64,000 bases of DNA. Source: Allocoprococcus comes (GTDB taxonomy: Bacteria > Bacillota > Clostridia > Lachnospirales > Lachnospiraceae). Position 1 is the stretch's first letter; every line of letters starts with the position of its first letter. The translations under genes and the position numbers were made by a program. The notes beneath the pieces are model-generated. The model saw nothing but the letters and a program-made list of their open reading frames with translations, was not told the DNA's origin and did not search any database. This document shows positions 25,241 through 34,421 of this stretch, in pieces. The stretch lies in the NCBI RefSeq assembly GCF_013300725.1, contig NZ_JAAIMM010000011.1, positions 1 to 64,000 of the forward strand. The letters run 5' to 3'.

Positions 25241-26350
25241 CTATTCTGCACCCATCAGTCTTCTCAGCACTTTTGTTACCTTCCAGGTCTCATCTGTATC
25301 AAGTGCTTCTTCTACTGTGTGTACATTGATCATTCCGCATCCTAAAATGACACTCTTATATCCATGTCCTGCAAGCACATTCGCATCACTTCCACCACCA
25401 ATGATCATTTTATTTGCTGTAATTCCTTCTTCTGCCATTGCCTTTACAGTATCCTGAATCAGTTCACAGTCCTCTTCCAGTGACAGAGTTGGATAAGCCA
25501 TCTCATGCTTCATTTCATAACTGGCTCCCATTTCTTCCGCTGCTTCTTTACAGCATTGTTCCATATGTGCAACCTCTGCTGCCAGCTTTTCCATACTGTG
25601 GGAACGGATCTCTGCGGTAAATGTTACTTCATCTGTCACAATATTTGTCGCAGATCCGCCTTCAATATGTCCGATATTGGAAGTGGTCTCATGGTCGATA
25701 CGTCCGATGTGCATCTTGCTGATTGCCTTTGATGCTACAACGATCGCATTGATTCCTTTTTCCGGTTCGATTCCGGCATGTGCTTTCTTTCCTTTAAAGG
25801 TAATCTCAATCGCTTCCATTGCCGGTGCTTTGTATGCGAGCGTTTCTGCTCCTCCTGTTGCATCCACAACAACCAGTTCTTTGCATGGCAGCATAGACAT
25901 ATCCATGTGCTTTGTTCCCATCATACTGATCTCTTCGGAGCAGGTAAATACCAGATAAATATCTCTGTGCGGTACACCGCTTTCAATGATATCTTCTACC
26001 GCTTCCATAATTGCTGAAATTCCAGCTTTGTCATCTCCGCCAAGTGTTGTTGTCTTGTCGGTACTGATGATGTTTCCGTTGATCACCGGATTTACATTTC
26101 TGCATGGTTCGATCTGATCCATATGTGCAGCAAATCCAAGTGGACGTTCCTCTGTGTTTCCTTTTACAAATGCAACGATATTTCTGCCGTTTCCACCATA
26201 TGCTTCTCCGGCATTGTCTGACTGGAACGGAATATTCCGCTCACTCAGCCAGTTTTCTATCCAGTCCGCCATCTCTTTTTCCCCTTTAGACGGACTGTAG
26301 ATTTTGATCATCTCAATAAACCTTTCCTGTAATCTTTCTCTCGATAACAT
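25241..26350 (-). CDS. M20/M25/M40-family metallopeptidase, PepT-like
   Basis: The 369-residue protein resembles the PepT/YqjE branch of zinc di/tripeptidases. Visible metal and catalytic segments are FAAHMDQIEP, TLGGDDKAGISA, FTCSEEISMMGTKHMDM and IIGGGSDANVLAGHG, with the late His in INVHTVEEA. The lid domain begins near KKAHAGIEPEKGINA. It should release amino acids from short peptides in the cytoplasm. It is the third gene of the minus-strand operon (membrane protein, membrane protein, PepT-like, AbgB-like), suggesting hydrolysis of an imported compound. Confidence 0.88.
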   Translation of the reverse strand: MLSRERLQERFIEMIKIYSPSKGEKEMADWIENWLSERNIPFQSDNAGEAYGGNGRNIVAFVKGNTEERPLGFAAHMDQIEPCRNVNPVINGNIISTDKTTTLGGDDKAGISAIMEAVEDIIESGVPHRDIYLVFTCSEEISMMGTKHMDMSMLPCKELVVVDATGGAETLAYKAPAMEAIEITFKGKKAHAGIEPEKGINAIVVASKAISKMHIGRIDHETTSNIGHIEGGSATNIVTDEVTFTAEIRSHSMEKLAAEVAHMEQCCKEAAEEMGASYEMKHEMAYPTLSLEEDCELIQDTVKAMAEEGITANKMIIGGGSDANVLAGHGYKSVILGCGMINVHTVEEALDTDETWKVTKVLRRLMGAE

Positions 26351-26368
26351 AACTTTTCCTTTCCGGAC

Positions 26369-27058
26369 TTAGTCCTCAAGTTCTTTCTTGTAGATAATCT
26401 TTCCTGCAAAAATAGATCCAAATACAGCTACCAGGATAACAACGTATGACGGTGTTCCAGGGAAGAAGGATAAGAATCCGTTTTTCATCAGCCAGTTCAT
26501 CACAAATGCAATAACTACTGCAACTACACCAAGCTTTGGTCTTGTGATTGCGAACTGTCCGAATACAGCTCCGTAAAGTGCCGGAAGAAGGAAGTTGAGG
26601 GCCTGCTTGAATCCTTCTGGCATCATACCGATAATTGCGTTTCCTGCAATTGCTCCGATTGTCAGGATCACAATATTTACAATGATTGATACAGCAATAC
26701 CGATGGTTGATACAACAGAACCTTTGTCGCTACCCATTTCAACGCCTGCTGCTTCCTGTGCAACAGAAGAACACGGAACACGCATGTTGGATGTATTTCC
26801 TGAAAGGAATGTCAGATAAGTTCCCGGGATTCCAAGAATCGGGAAATAGGAAATCGGTTCTACAATATAAAATGCTCCACTTACACTGATCTGTGCGATT
26901 GTACCTGCAATGATCGCGGATACCGGTGGCATACATCCGTATACAACTGAGATAACAAGTGCTGGTCCAAAACATGTAATGATACCTAATAACATGGTGA
27001 TTTTTCCCCATTTGACAATACCAGGTATATAGACTTTGTTGTAGTATTCTTTATTCAT
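26369..27058 (-). CDS. Multi-spanning membrane protein, probable transporter subunit
   Basis: I cannot name this 229-residue protein. Six or so hydrophobic helices are visible (about 18-40, 44-62, 66-85, 118-140, 150-175, 180-222), with a polar stretch containing GNTSNMRVPCSSVAQEAAG between helices three and four. That conserved-looking, Gly/Asn/Ser-rich segment could line a substrate path. It starts 21 nt after the DUF5058 gene and precedes two peptidases. I infer that it and DUF5058 are two subunits of one carrier. Confidence 0.6.
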   Translation of the reverse strand: MNKEYYNKVYIPGIVKWGKITMLLGIITCFGPALVISVVYGCMPPVSAIIAGTIAQISVSGAFYIVEPISYFPILGIPGTYLTFLSGNTSNMRVPCSSVAQEAAGVEMGSDKGSVVSTIGIAVSIIVNIVILTIGAIAGNAIIGMMPEGFKQALNFLLPALYGAVFGQFAITRPKLGVVAVVIAFVMNWLMKNGFLSFFPGTPSYVVILVAVFGSIFAGKIIYKKELED

Positions 27059-27079
27059 ATCTTTATCCTCTCATTCCTA

Positions 27080-27814
27080 TTAAAATACAGTGTTCCAGAT
27101 GTAACCAATAAGCATGCCTGAGAACATGGAAATTGCAAATGCCCATTCTCTGAGCCATCCAATATTCTTTTCTTTTGCAACCTTTGTCAGGATCATCATA
27201 AGAATGCATCCTACGATTGTTGCAATCGCCGGTGCTCCGTCAAATGCGAACTGATTTTTTTCATTGAAGAAATTTCCTGATGCGAGGTTTGCAAATGCAC
27301 CAAGCATAGCTCCTGCTGAAATGATCGGAACCATTTTTGAATTTCCTTTTGACATCAGATGATTTACTTTATCCATCTTGTCCGTGAAAAGCAGTGTGAA
27401 GATCAGCCATCCAAGTGATCCGCAGATCATGGTCCATACACCACATGCGAACGCAACCGGTGTCAGATTCTCCAGTGTTGCTCCCATTGCCTGGGCACCA
27501 AATCCTGCTGCCATTGCTTCATAGTTAACAGATCCGATAAAAGAAAGTCTCATCCATGAAACAGGTGCTCCCATTGATACGATCAGAGAGATCATTGTTA
27601 CCAGGATTACGATAGATGGACCGATTGAAGAAATGGCACTACTCTTAATTGCCATATTGATCTTTTCCTGTTCAATTCCAATCTCTTTTGCTGCTTTGAG
27701 CGACTTTCTGAAGAACAGTACGGACTGAAAAACTACGATTCCTACTGCTATTGCGGCACTCACCCACATCAGAGGGCTGTTTGCCAGTTCCAGATAATTC
27801 ACATTTCCCTTCAT
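27080..27814 (-). CDS. DUF5058 family membrane protein, probable transporter subunit
   Basis: The 244-residue protein fits DUF5058, an uncharacterised membrane family found next to peptidases in Clostridia; I assign it from memory of the family pattern. Six hydrophobic helices are visible (about 15-34, 58-82, 112-140, 158-175, 190-206, 215-242), with a basic cytoplasmic loop after the first. It opens the operon; the SD AAAGGAG precedes the ATG. The upstream gap 27815-28103 is AT-rich and must carry the promoters for this operon and the divergent S1 gene, but I see no strong operator palindrome in it. Confidence 0.65.
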   Translation of the reverse strand: MKGNVNYLELANSPLMWVSAAIAVGIVVFQSVLFFRKSLKAAKEIGIEQEKINMAIKSSAISSIGPSIVILVTMISLIVSMGAPVSWMRLSFIGSVNYEAMAAGFGAQAMGATLENLTPVAFACGVWTMICGSLGWLIFTLLFTDKMDKVNHLMSKGNSKMVPIISAGAMLGAFANLASGNFFNEKNQFAFDGAPAIATIVGCILMMILTKVAKEKNIGWLREWAFAISMFSGMLIGYIWNTVF

Positions 27815-28045
27815 TTTAATTACTCCTTTACCTTTTAGTTTGGGACATCGTCTTTAATATGTCCTTATATTGGTAATATACAATTTATTTTTTCTTTTGT
27901 CAACTTTTTTCACGATTTTTACCATTCAAAATATACACAAATTTTTACCACAATTTTCGTACATAATAACGATTTTTTCTCATTAAGAGTGCATCACCCA
28001 CTTATCGATTTGGAATCTATACTTTTTATCTATATAAAAATGTGT

Positions 28046-28051
28046 TATACT
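28046..28051 (+). promoter_or_regulatory. Possible -10 element of the S1 gene
   Basis: TATACT with a TGTGT extension just upstream lies about 52 nt before the S1-protein start. No good -35 box is seen, so this is tentative. Confidence 0.3.
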
Positions 28052-28103
28052 AATAATATTATTGAGCATACGTTCAGAAAAATAAACTAACAGAGGTGTT
28101 AAG

Positions 28104-28790
28104 ATGGAAAACGAAAAATTACAGGAACAGACAGAAAGCATGGCAGACTACGAAGCACATTTCGATGATGCCAATCCATGGAATGTGGTCGCACGTTATC
28201 AGGAAGAAGGAACCAATCTTCACGTAAAAGTAGAAGGAATCGTAAATGGCGGCGTGATCGCCATGGTCGAAGGACTCCGCGGATTCATCCCGGCATCCCG
28301 CCTTTCTCTTTCTTATATCGAAGATCTGGAAACCTATCTTCTGAAAGAAATTGATGTCCGTGTCATCGAGGCAAACCAGGCAAAAGGACGCCTGATCTTA
28401 TCTGCACGTGAGATTTTAAGAGAACAGAAAAAAGAAGAAGATGCAAAAAAACTTGCATCTGTACAGGTTGGAAGTGTTGTAAAAGGTACTGTTGAATCTC
28501 TTCAGTCCTACGGCGCTTTTGTACGTCTTGAGAACGGTCTTTCCGGCCTGGTTCACATTTCCCAGATCAGTACCCAGAGAATCAAATCAGCAGACCAGGT
28601 ACTTCATGTCGGGGATGAAGTGGATGTCAAAGTCATCGGTATCAAAGATGGCAAGATCAGCCTCAGTATCAAGGCTCTTGCAGAAGATGCTGAAAAAGAA
28701 CAGGAAGAAGAGCTGGAACACGTAGAAATTCCAAAAGCAGAAGCAATCGGAACCAGCCTTGGGGATCTGTTTAAAAATATCAAGCTCTAA
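28104..28790 (+). CDS. S1 RNA-binding domain protein, two S1 repeats
   Basis: The 228-residue protein has two S1 OB-folds. The first (about 30-105) has VKVEGIVNGGVIAMVEGLRG followed by FIPASRLSL. The second (about 120-190) has GSVVKGTVESLQSYGAFV, then LVHISQIS and KVIGIKDGKISLSIKA. It resembles the short S1-like proteins of Firmicutes, which have fewer repeats than E. coli S1 and whose role (translation or mRNA binding) is not settled. The C-terminus is acidic and ends FKNIKL. SD AGAGGTG precedes the ATG. Confidence 0.88.
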   Translation: MENEKLQEQTESMADYEAHFDDANPWNVVARYQEEGTNLHVKVEGIVNGGVIAMVEGLRGFIPASRLSLSYIEDLETYLLKEIDVRVIEANQAKGRLILSAREILREQKKEEDAKKLASVQVGSVVKGTVESLQSYGAFVRLENGLSGLVHISQISTQRIKSADQVLHVGDEVDVKVIGIKDGKISLSIKALAEDAEKEQEEELEHVEIPKAEAIGTSLGDLFKNIKL

Positions 28791-28814
28791 AATTGACAAT
28801 TTTATCAGCAGGGC

Positions 28815-28840
28815 ATTTGGCTCATCGTATATACAAAAAA
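28815..28840. repeat. Recurring motif GGCTCATCGTATATACAAAA, site 3
   Basis: Third site of the recurring motif. Together with TTTGG on its left it matches the end of the four-hairpin element at 41231-41256 with three mismatches in about 26 nt. Confidence 0.6.
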
Positions 28841-28937
28841 GGGAAGTTTGCATCTGACAGGCTTCCCTTTAAGTAGCTTTCGATTCTTTATCCTATCTAC
28901 TTAAGGGGAAATCCGTTCAGACACAAACTTCCCTTTT
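28835..28937. terminator. Long imperfect hairpin between convergent S1 and nadE genes
   Basis: Outer arms AAAAGGGAAGTTTG and CAAACTTCCCTTTT (28837-28850, 28924-28937) enclose a second long stem, with CTTCCCTTTAAGTAG near 28862-28876 opposite CTACTTAAGGGGAA. The whole ~100 nt folds as one rod with A/T runs on both sides, a bidirectional terminator by position. Confidence 0.7.
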
Positions 28938-28943
28938 GCTCTT

Positions 28944-30860
28944 CTATTTTTCCAGTGCTTCCAGATCCTGCATCCAGACTGCCACGCACGCATCGCTTGG
29001 CATTCTCCAGTCTCCCCTTGGAGAAAGTGCTACTGTACCGATCTTTGGGCCATCCGGCAGACAGGAACGCTTAAACTGCTGTGCAAAAAATCTCCGGTAA
29101 AATGTCTTCAGCCATTTCATGATTGTCTCACTGTCATAGGTTCCTTCAAAAGCAAGCTTTGCAAGACGGTAGATCTTCGACGGTTCAAATCCAAACCGAA
29201 GAACATAATACAGATAAAAATCATGCAGCTCATACGGACCTACAAGGTCTTCCGTCTTCTGCGCGATCTCGCCATCCTTTGGTGGAAGAAGTTCCGGACT
29301 TACCGGTGTATCAAGCACATCCAGAAGTACCGCTTTCAGTTCCTGATCCTCACAGGTATCAGCATAATACTGTACCAGATGGCGTACCAGCGTCTTCGGA
29401 ACGGATGCATTGACTCCATACATGGACATATGATCACCATTATAAGTCGCCCACCCAAGAGCCAGCTCCGACATATCTCCGGTTCCGATGACCATGCCCC
29501 ATTCCTGGTTAGCAATATCCATCAGCACCTGGGTACGCTCTCTTGCCTGTGAATTCTCATAGGTCACATCATGCACCGCTTCATCGTGTCCGATATCGTG
29601 AAAATGCACATGGACTGCATCCGCGATCGGCACCTCTTTTAAAGTGGCTCCCAGTTTTTTTGACATCAGACAGGCATTCTGATAGGTTCTGTCTGTCGTA
29701 CCAAAACAAGGCATCGTTACCGCAATGATATCCTTTCGGTCTTTCCCTGCCATGTCAAATGCTTTTGCAGTCACAAGCAGTGCCAGTGTAGAATCCAAAC
29801 CACCTGAAATTCCGACTACCGCTGTTCTCGAATGAGTATGCACCAGACGTTTTTTCAATCCCATTGCCTGGATCATCAGAATCTCTTCACAGCGTTTTTC
29901 CCGCTCTGCCATATTCTGCGGAACAAAAGGTGTCTGTGCAAAATCTCTGGTAAGCTCAGTTTCTTCCATACTGATATGAAATACTACTTTTGGAAGCCGC
30001 CGTTCTTCAGTTGTCTGGAAAGTTGTATTTTTTCTCCGTTCACTTAAAAGACGGAAAATGTCAATCTCGCTGACGATCATCTCGTTGGCAAACCGCTTTG
30101 CTTCTTTCAGGATCGTCCCGTTCTCTGCAATAATATTATGCCCACCAAATACCACATCTGTCGTAGACTCTCCGTCCCCGGCATTTGCATAGACATAACC
30201 TGCAATCAGTCTTGCAGACTGTCCCTTGATCAGTTCTTCCCGGTAACTATCCTTTCCGATCGTTTCATCACTTGCTGAACAGTTGACCAGGATGACCGCA
30301 CCTTCTCTTGCCGCCTCAATGCTCGGTGGGACTGGTGACCAGACATCCTCACAGATCTCTGCCGATACGACCAGCTCATCCATCTCTGCCGCCTGATACA
30401 GGATCTGCGGTCCAAACAGGATTTCTTCCCCTTCATAGGAAATCAGTCTTGCTTTTTTCGGCCCCTGACGGAACTGGCGCATCTCATAAAATTCTCCATA
30501 ATTCGGAAGGAAAGTCTTGGTCGTAAAACCAAGAATCTTTCCATCATTTAATGCTGCCGCAACATTATACAGTTCTCCGTCCACAGCAAGCGGAAGTCCG
30601 ACAAATACCAGTGCCTCTGTATGTCTTGTCTCTTCTGCAATTTTCGCAAGCGCTTTTCGCACCTCTTTTAACAGTATATCCTGCGTAAAAAGATCGCTGC
30701 AGGTATACCCGGTCAGGCAAAGCTCCGGAAATACAATGATCTTTGCACCTGCCTTCTCAGCTTCTTTCATACGTTTGCAGATTTCCTCACAGTTGTGCCA
30801 GACATCCGCCACACGGATATCAACTGTGACCGCTGCAACCTTGATAAATCCCTGTCTCAT
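28944..30860 (-). CDS. nadE: Glutamine-dependent NAD(+) synthetase
   Basis: The 638-residue two-domain enzyme makes NAD from deamido-NAD, ATP and glutamine. The N-terminal nitrilase-type glutaminase domain (about 1-270) has its Glu in PELCLTGYT and its Cys in VSAEICEDVW. The C-terminal synthetase domain has the PP-loop GISGGLDSTLAL and the TGDMSELALGWATYNGD segment. Length and order match the long bacterial form. It is followed by hslO upstream with a 15-nt gap, so the two are likely co-transcribed. Confidence 0.95.
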   Translation of the reverse strand: MRQGFIKVAAVTVDIRVADVWHNCEEICKRMKEAEKAGAKIIVFPELCLTGYTCSDLFTQDILLKEVRKALAKIAEETRHTEALVFVGLPLAVDGELYNVAAALNDGKILGFTTKTFLPNYGEFYEMRQFRQGPKKARLISYEGEEILFGPQILYQAAEMDELVVSAEICEDVWSPVPPSIEAAREGAVILVNCSASDETIGKDSYREELIKGQSARLIAGYVYANAGDGESTTDVVFGGHNIIAENGTILKEAKRFANEMIVSEIDIFRLLSERRKNTTFQTTEERRLPKVVFHISMEETELTRDFAQTPFVPQNMAEREKRCEEILMIQAMGLKKRLVHTHSRTAVVGISGGLDSTLALLVTAKAFDMAGKDRKDIIAVTMPCFGTTDRTYQNACLMSKKLGATLKEVPIADAVHVHFHDIGHDEAVHDVTYENSQARERTQVLMDIANQEWGMVIGTGDMSELALGWATYNGDHMSMYGVNASVPKTLVRHLVQYYADTCEDQELKAVLLDVLDTPVSPELLPPKDGEIAQKTEDLVGPYELHDFYLYYVLRFGFEPSKIYRLAKLAFEGTYDSETIMKWLKTFYRRFFAQQFKRSCLPDGPKIGTVALSPRGDWRMPSDACVAVWMQDLEALEK

Positions 30861-30875
30861 ATGTTGTTTACCTCA

Positions 30876-31754
30876 TTATCTTTTTGCCTGTTTTAAAATC
30901 TGTTTCAGTTCTTCTACACTAAATGTATACGCCGTATTACAGAAATGGCATTTTACTTCTACTTCTTTTCCGTCATCGATCATTTCCTGGATATCTTTCT
31001 TTCCAATGCTGATGATGGCTTTCTCGATTCTCTCATGTGAACAATTACATTTAAACTGTGTATCCATTGTATCTGTAAATTCCACATTCAGACCATCCAG
31101 TACCTGCTCCAACATCTGCTCCGGTGTATGTCCGTTATCCAGCATACTGGTAACGGAAGAGATCTTCTTGATATTCTCTTCCAGCTTATCCAGCACCTCA
31201 TCCGATACAAACGGCATTACCTGCACGATAAATCCACCTGCACAGTGTACAGTGTTGTCCTTATTCATCAATACTCCAAGACCCACGGAAGACGGAACCT
31301 GTTCGCTGGTTGCAAAATAATACGTCAGATCTTCTGCGATCTCGCTTGTCTGCAGGATAGTCTGTCCTACATATGGTTCTTTCAGTCCCATATCTTTAAT
31401 AACATTTAAAAGACCGATTCCAACAGCTCCTCCAACATCCAGCTTGCCATTCTTAGGCGGCATCATTGCTTCCGGATGATCGACGTATCCTTTCACATCA
31501 CCTTTTGCATCTGCAGTCACCGTAATTCCGCCAAGTGGTCCATCACCTTTGATCTGGAGCGTCAGCACATCTGTCTCATTCTTCATCATGCCTCCCATCA
31601 TTGCCCCTGCTGTCAGAAGTCTTCCAAGTGCCGCTGTCGCTACCGGACTTGTGTCATGTCTCTTCCTTGCCTCTTCCACCAGATTGCCTGTTGTTGCGGC
31701 AAATGCACGGATCTGCCCGTCTCCTGCAGTTGCTCTTACAATATAATCTTTCAT
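30876..31754 (-). CDS. hslO: Redox-regulated chaperone Hsp33
   Basis: The 292-residue protein is full-length Hsp33, an ATP-independent holdase switched on by oxidation. The N-terminal domain carries RAFAATTGNLVEEAR, and the C-terminal zinc switch has CNC (FKCNCSHERIEKA) and CHFC (VKCHFCNTAY), the four Cys ligands. It lies 19 nt after the methyltransferase and 15 nt before nadE. SD AGGAGAG precedes the ATG. Confidence 0.95.
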   Translation of the reverse strand: MKDYIVRATAGDGQIRAFAATTGNLVEEARKRHDTSPVATAALGRLLTAGAMMGGMMKNETDVLTLQIKGDGPLGGITVTADAKGDVKGYVDHPEAMMPPKNGKLDVGGAVGIGLLNVIKDMGLKEPYVGQTILQTSEIAEDLTYYFATSEQVPSSVGLGVLMNKDNTVHCAGGFIVQVMPFVSDEVLDKLEENIKKISSVTSMLDNGHTPEQMLEQVLDGLNVEFTDTMDTQFKCNCSHERIEKAIISIGKKDIQEMIDDGKEVEVKCHFCNTAYTFSVEELKQILKQAKR

Positions 31755-31773
31755 ATAATAATTCTCTCCTGTT

Positions 31774-32532
31774 CTATTTTCCCTGTTCTCTTGCGATCAC
31801 ATAAATGCGCTCGCTTGTATCCGTCGGCGCATTCTTTGAAAATGCATCGTATGCTGTCACAAATTCCAACCCCGACTTTCGGATCAGTTTCTTCATCTCC
31901 TCCAGCGTATACGCTCTCTGATAATGCGTCTCCTCATATTTGCGATAAAGCCCACTGTCCTTATCTGTTTCAATAAAAAGACTCAGATCATATTCATTGA
32001 TCTTCTCATCTTCGTAATAATAGTTGTCCCAGATAAAACTGCATTCCTCCCGGTTCTCCGCAATTGTGCGGTCTCCAAGAATCTCTTCATACTTGTAGCG
32101 TGTATTAAAATCAAAAATAAAAACACCTTTCGGATCCAGATAATTGTTGACCAGGCGGAATACTTCCTGAAGTTCTTCCGGCTCCGTAATATAATTGACT
32201 GAATCGCAGACACTGATGACAGCTCTAACCGTACCATACAGTTCGAACTCTCTCATATCCTGCAGAAGATACAGAATATCATGACCAGATCTGTCACGTT
32301 TCTCCATTGCGATCTCCAGCATCTCTTCCGCATTATCCGCACCAATCATATCATATCCTGCCTCTGCAAGCAATTCTGTCATATTCCCGGTACCACACCC
32401 CAGATCCAGTACCAGTCCATCCATAACACCGTATTCTCTCATAAGACCGGTGAGATATTCGCACCATTCTTCATAAGGAATATTATCCATGAAGGTATCA
32501 TATACACGTGCAAAACTTGTATACGCTTCCAT
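31774..32532 (-). CDS. Class I SAM-dependent methyltransferase
   Basis: The 252-residue protein has a standard Rossmann methyltransferase fold. Motif I is LVLDLGCGTGNMTELL, the acidic ribose-binding residue is in MIGADNAEEML and the post-I segment is ISVCDSVNYI. The N-terminus (YTSFARVYDTFMD) is typical of the YqeM/COQ5-like group. I chose the ATG at 32532 because family members begin at that point and GAGAGGA lies upstream; the longer frame starts at 32583. Substrate unknown. It heads the unit with hslO and nadE. Confidence 0.85.
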   Translation of the reverse strand: MEAYTSFARVYDTFMDNIPYEEWCEYLTGLMREYGVMDGLVLDLGCGTGNMTELLAEAGYDMIGADNAEEMLEIAMEKRDRSGHDILYLLQDMREFELYGTVRAVISVCDSVNYITEPEELQEVFRLVNNYLDPKGVFIFDFNTRYKYEEILGDRTIAENREECSFIWDNYYYEDEKINEYDLSLFIETDKDSGLYRKYEETHYQRAYTLEEMKKLIRKSGLEFVTAYDAFSKNAPTDTSERIYVIAREQGK

Positions 32533-32720
32533 ATTCTGCTGTTCCTCTCTTTCGATTCGCCACCAGTGTCCAATAGCCGGCACTGACCGATGTCCGCGGT
32601 ATACTCCGCTGCGTATCCTGACATCCAGATTATTCTATAGTATAACACAGGATTTTCTCATAGAAAAGTCATATTATGATGAGAACTTTATCCCTTTCGG
32701 AATTTTCTTTTTCAGGCGCA

Positions 32721-32748
32721 AAAAGAACCAGGGAAAATTCCCTGATTC
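32721..32748 (-). terminator. Terminator of the ilvE-LUD transcript
   Basis: An 11-bp stem GAATCAGGGAA/TTCCCTGGTTC followed by TTTTTG on the minus strand, 12 nt after the LUD gene. Confidence 0.8.
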
Positions 32749-32760
32749 TCTTCGAATTTT

Positions 32761-33396
32761 TTAGAATCCCAGTTCTTCATTCACCAGAATCACCTTTATT
32801 CTGTCTGGAACATGGCTGAATCTCGTAATCAGTGTCTGACAGCAGATACTTTTCGGAGATTTACAGTTGGAACAGACACCTGTCTTCGCACACGGAAGTC
32901 CTTCAAAACGCTGTCCGTTGATCGGAGCTGCCACATACTTTGCCCGGGTATATGCATCCTCTGCACTTCTTACGATTTTGTTCATGCCAACGATCATCAG
33001 AACATTTTCCGGTCCGTAAGAAATAGCTGCCACACGGTTTGCATTTCCATCTATGTTGACCAGTATGCCATCTTCCGAGATTGCATTGCAGCTTGCCAGA
33101 AAATAATCACAGTTAAATGCCTGATGCATCATCTCTGCTTTTTCCTCCGGTGTCGCACACAGATCTCTGTCAAGCACTTTATAATTTCCTTTATGAAGTG
33201 CTTCCGGAAGACCAATTGCCTTAATGCTCATAGACCCTCCCCAGCTGATGCTGCTTCCTTCCGGAATCAGCTCCAGCGCAAGGGCAAGTGCCTCTTCTTT
33301 GGTCTGTACATAATGTCCCTCCATCTGACGGGACTTCAGATTCTTTATTACCTGCTCTGCGAGCAGATCATTTCGCTTTGTGACGAATTTATCCAT
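32761..33396 (-). CDS. LUD-domain (DUF162) lactate-utilisation-like protein
   Basis: The 211-residue protein is an LutC/DUF162-type LUD protein. Features are RNDLLAEQVIKNLKSRQMEG, the ISWGGSMSIKAIGL loop and a C-terminal Cys cluster CAKTGVCSNCKSPKSICC. Relatives in LutABC oxidise lactate, but the stand-alone clostridial form has no proven function. Its ATG overlaps the ilvE stop (TAATG), so it is translationally coupled to the branched-chain aminotransferase. No lutA or lutB is nearby. Confidence 0.87.
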   Translation of the reverse strand: MDKFVTKRNDLLAEQVIKNLKSRQMEGHYVQTKEEALALALELIPEGSSISWGGSMSIKAIGLPEALHKGNYKVLDRDLCATPEEKAEMMHQAFNCDYFLASCNAISEDGILVNIDGNANRVAAISYGPENVLMIVGMNKIVRSAEDAYTRAKYVAAPINGQRFEGLPCAKTGVCSNCKSPKSICCQTLITRFSHVPDRIKVILVNEELGF

Positions 33397-34421
33397 TATT
33401 CAACCACCTGGATCCATCCTTCCGGTGCTTCGATGTGTCCCATCTGAATTCCGGTAAGTGTTTCATATAATTTCTTGATAACAGGTCCCATCTCATCCAT
33501 TCCGCTTGGGAAGCAGATTTCTTTACCATGATCTACAATCTTTCCAACCGGTGAGATAACTGCTGCTGTTCCGCAAAGTCCGCATTCTGCAAAGTCTTTT
33601 ACTTCATCAAGATATACTTCTCTTTCTTCTGTCTCAAGTCCAAGATAATGTTCTGCTACATAAAGAATAGAACGTCTTGTAATAGATGGAAGGATACTGT
33701 TTGACTTCGGAGTAACCACTTTACCATCTTTTGTGACGAAGATGAAGTTTGCTCCACCTGTCTCTTCTACTTTTGTTCTTGTTGCTGCATCCAGATACAT
33801 ATTCTCTGCATAGCCTTCTTCATGTGCTGTTACAATTGCATGCAAACTCATTGCATAGTTAAGACCAGCTTTGATATGTCCTGTTCCATGCGGTGCCGCA
33901 CGGTCAAAGTCTGAAACTTTAATTGTGATCGGCTTTGCGCCGCCCTTGAAATATGGCCCTACTGGTGTTACAAATGCACGGAACTGATATTCGTCAGCTG
34001 GTTTAACTCCGATAACCGGATTGCTTCCGAACATATATGGACGAATATAAAGGGACGCTCCTGATCCGTAAGGTGGTACATAAGCCGCATTGGCTTTTAC
34101 TACCTGTACGATCGCATCTACAAAACGGTCTTCCGGAAATACCGGCATCTCAAGTCTTCTTGCGGAATCAGCAAATCTCTTTGCGTTCATATCCGGGCGG
34201 AATACAACGATACGTCCGTCTTCTGTTGTGTATGCCTTCATACCTTCAAATACTGACTGGGAATACTGCAGAACACCTGCACACTCATTCAGTACAATGT
34301 TGGCATCTTCTGTCAGGCATCCATCGTCCCACTTTCCATCTTTGTAATTTGAAACATATCTCTTTTCGGTCGGGATATAACCAAATCCTATACTTGACCA
34401 GTCAATCTGTTTCTTTTCCAT
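33396..34421 (-). CDS. ilvE: Branched-chain amino acid aminotransferase
   Basis: The 341-residue fold-type IV PLP enzyme transaminates Leu, Ile and Val with 2-oxoglutarate. The PLP lysine lies in GTGHIKAGLNYAMSLHA. EETGGANFIFV and the phosphate-cup segment SILPSITRRSIL are typical of the longer IlvE group. The start follows AGGAAT. It lies downstream of ilvB-ilvN, separated by a 154-nt AT-rich gap, which holds a GAGTGCACTC palindrome near 34549 and possibly its own promoter. Confidence 0.94.
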   Translation of the reverse strand: MEKKQIDWSSIGFGYIPTEKRYVSNYKDGKWDDGCLTEDANIVLNECAGVLQYSQSVFEGMKAYTTEDGRIVVFRPDMNAKRFADSARRLEMPVFPEDRFVDAIVQVVKANAAYVPPYGSGASLYIRPYMFGSNPVIGVKPADEYQFRAFVTPVGPYFKGGAKPITIKVSDFDRAAPHGTGHIKAGLNYAMSLHAIVTAHEEGYAENMYLDAATRTKVEETGGANFIFVTKDGKVVTPKSNSILPSITRRSILYVAEHYLGLETEEREVYLDEVKDFAECGLCGTAAVISPVGKIVDHGKEICFPSGMDEMGPVIKKLYETLTGIQMGHIEAPEGWIQVVE

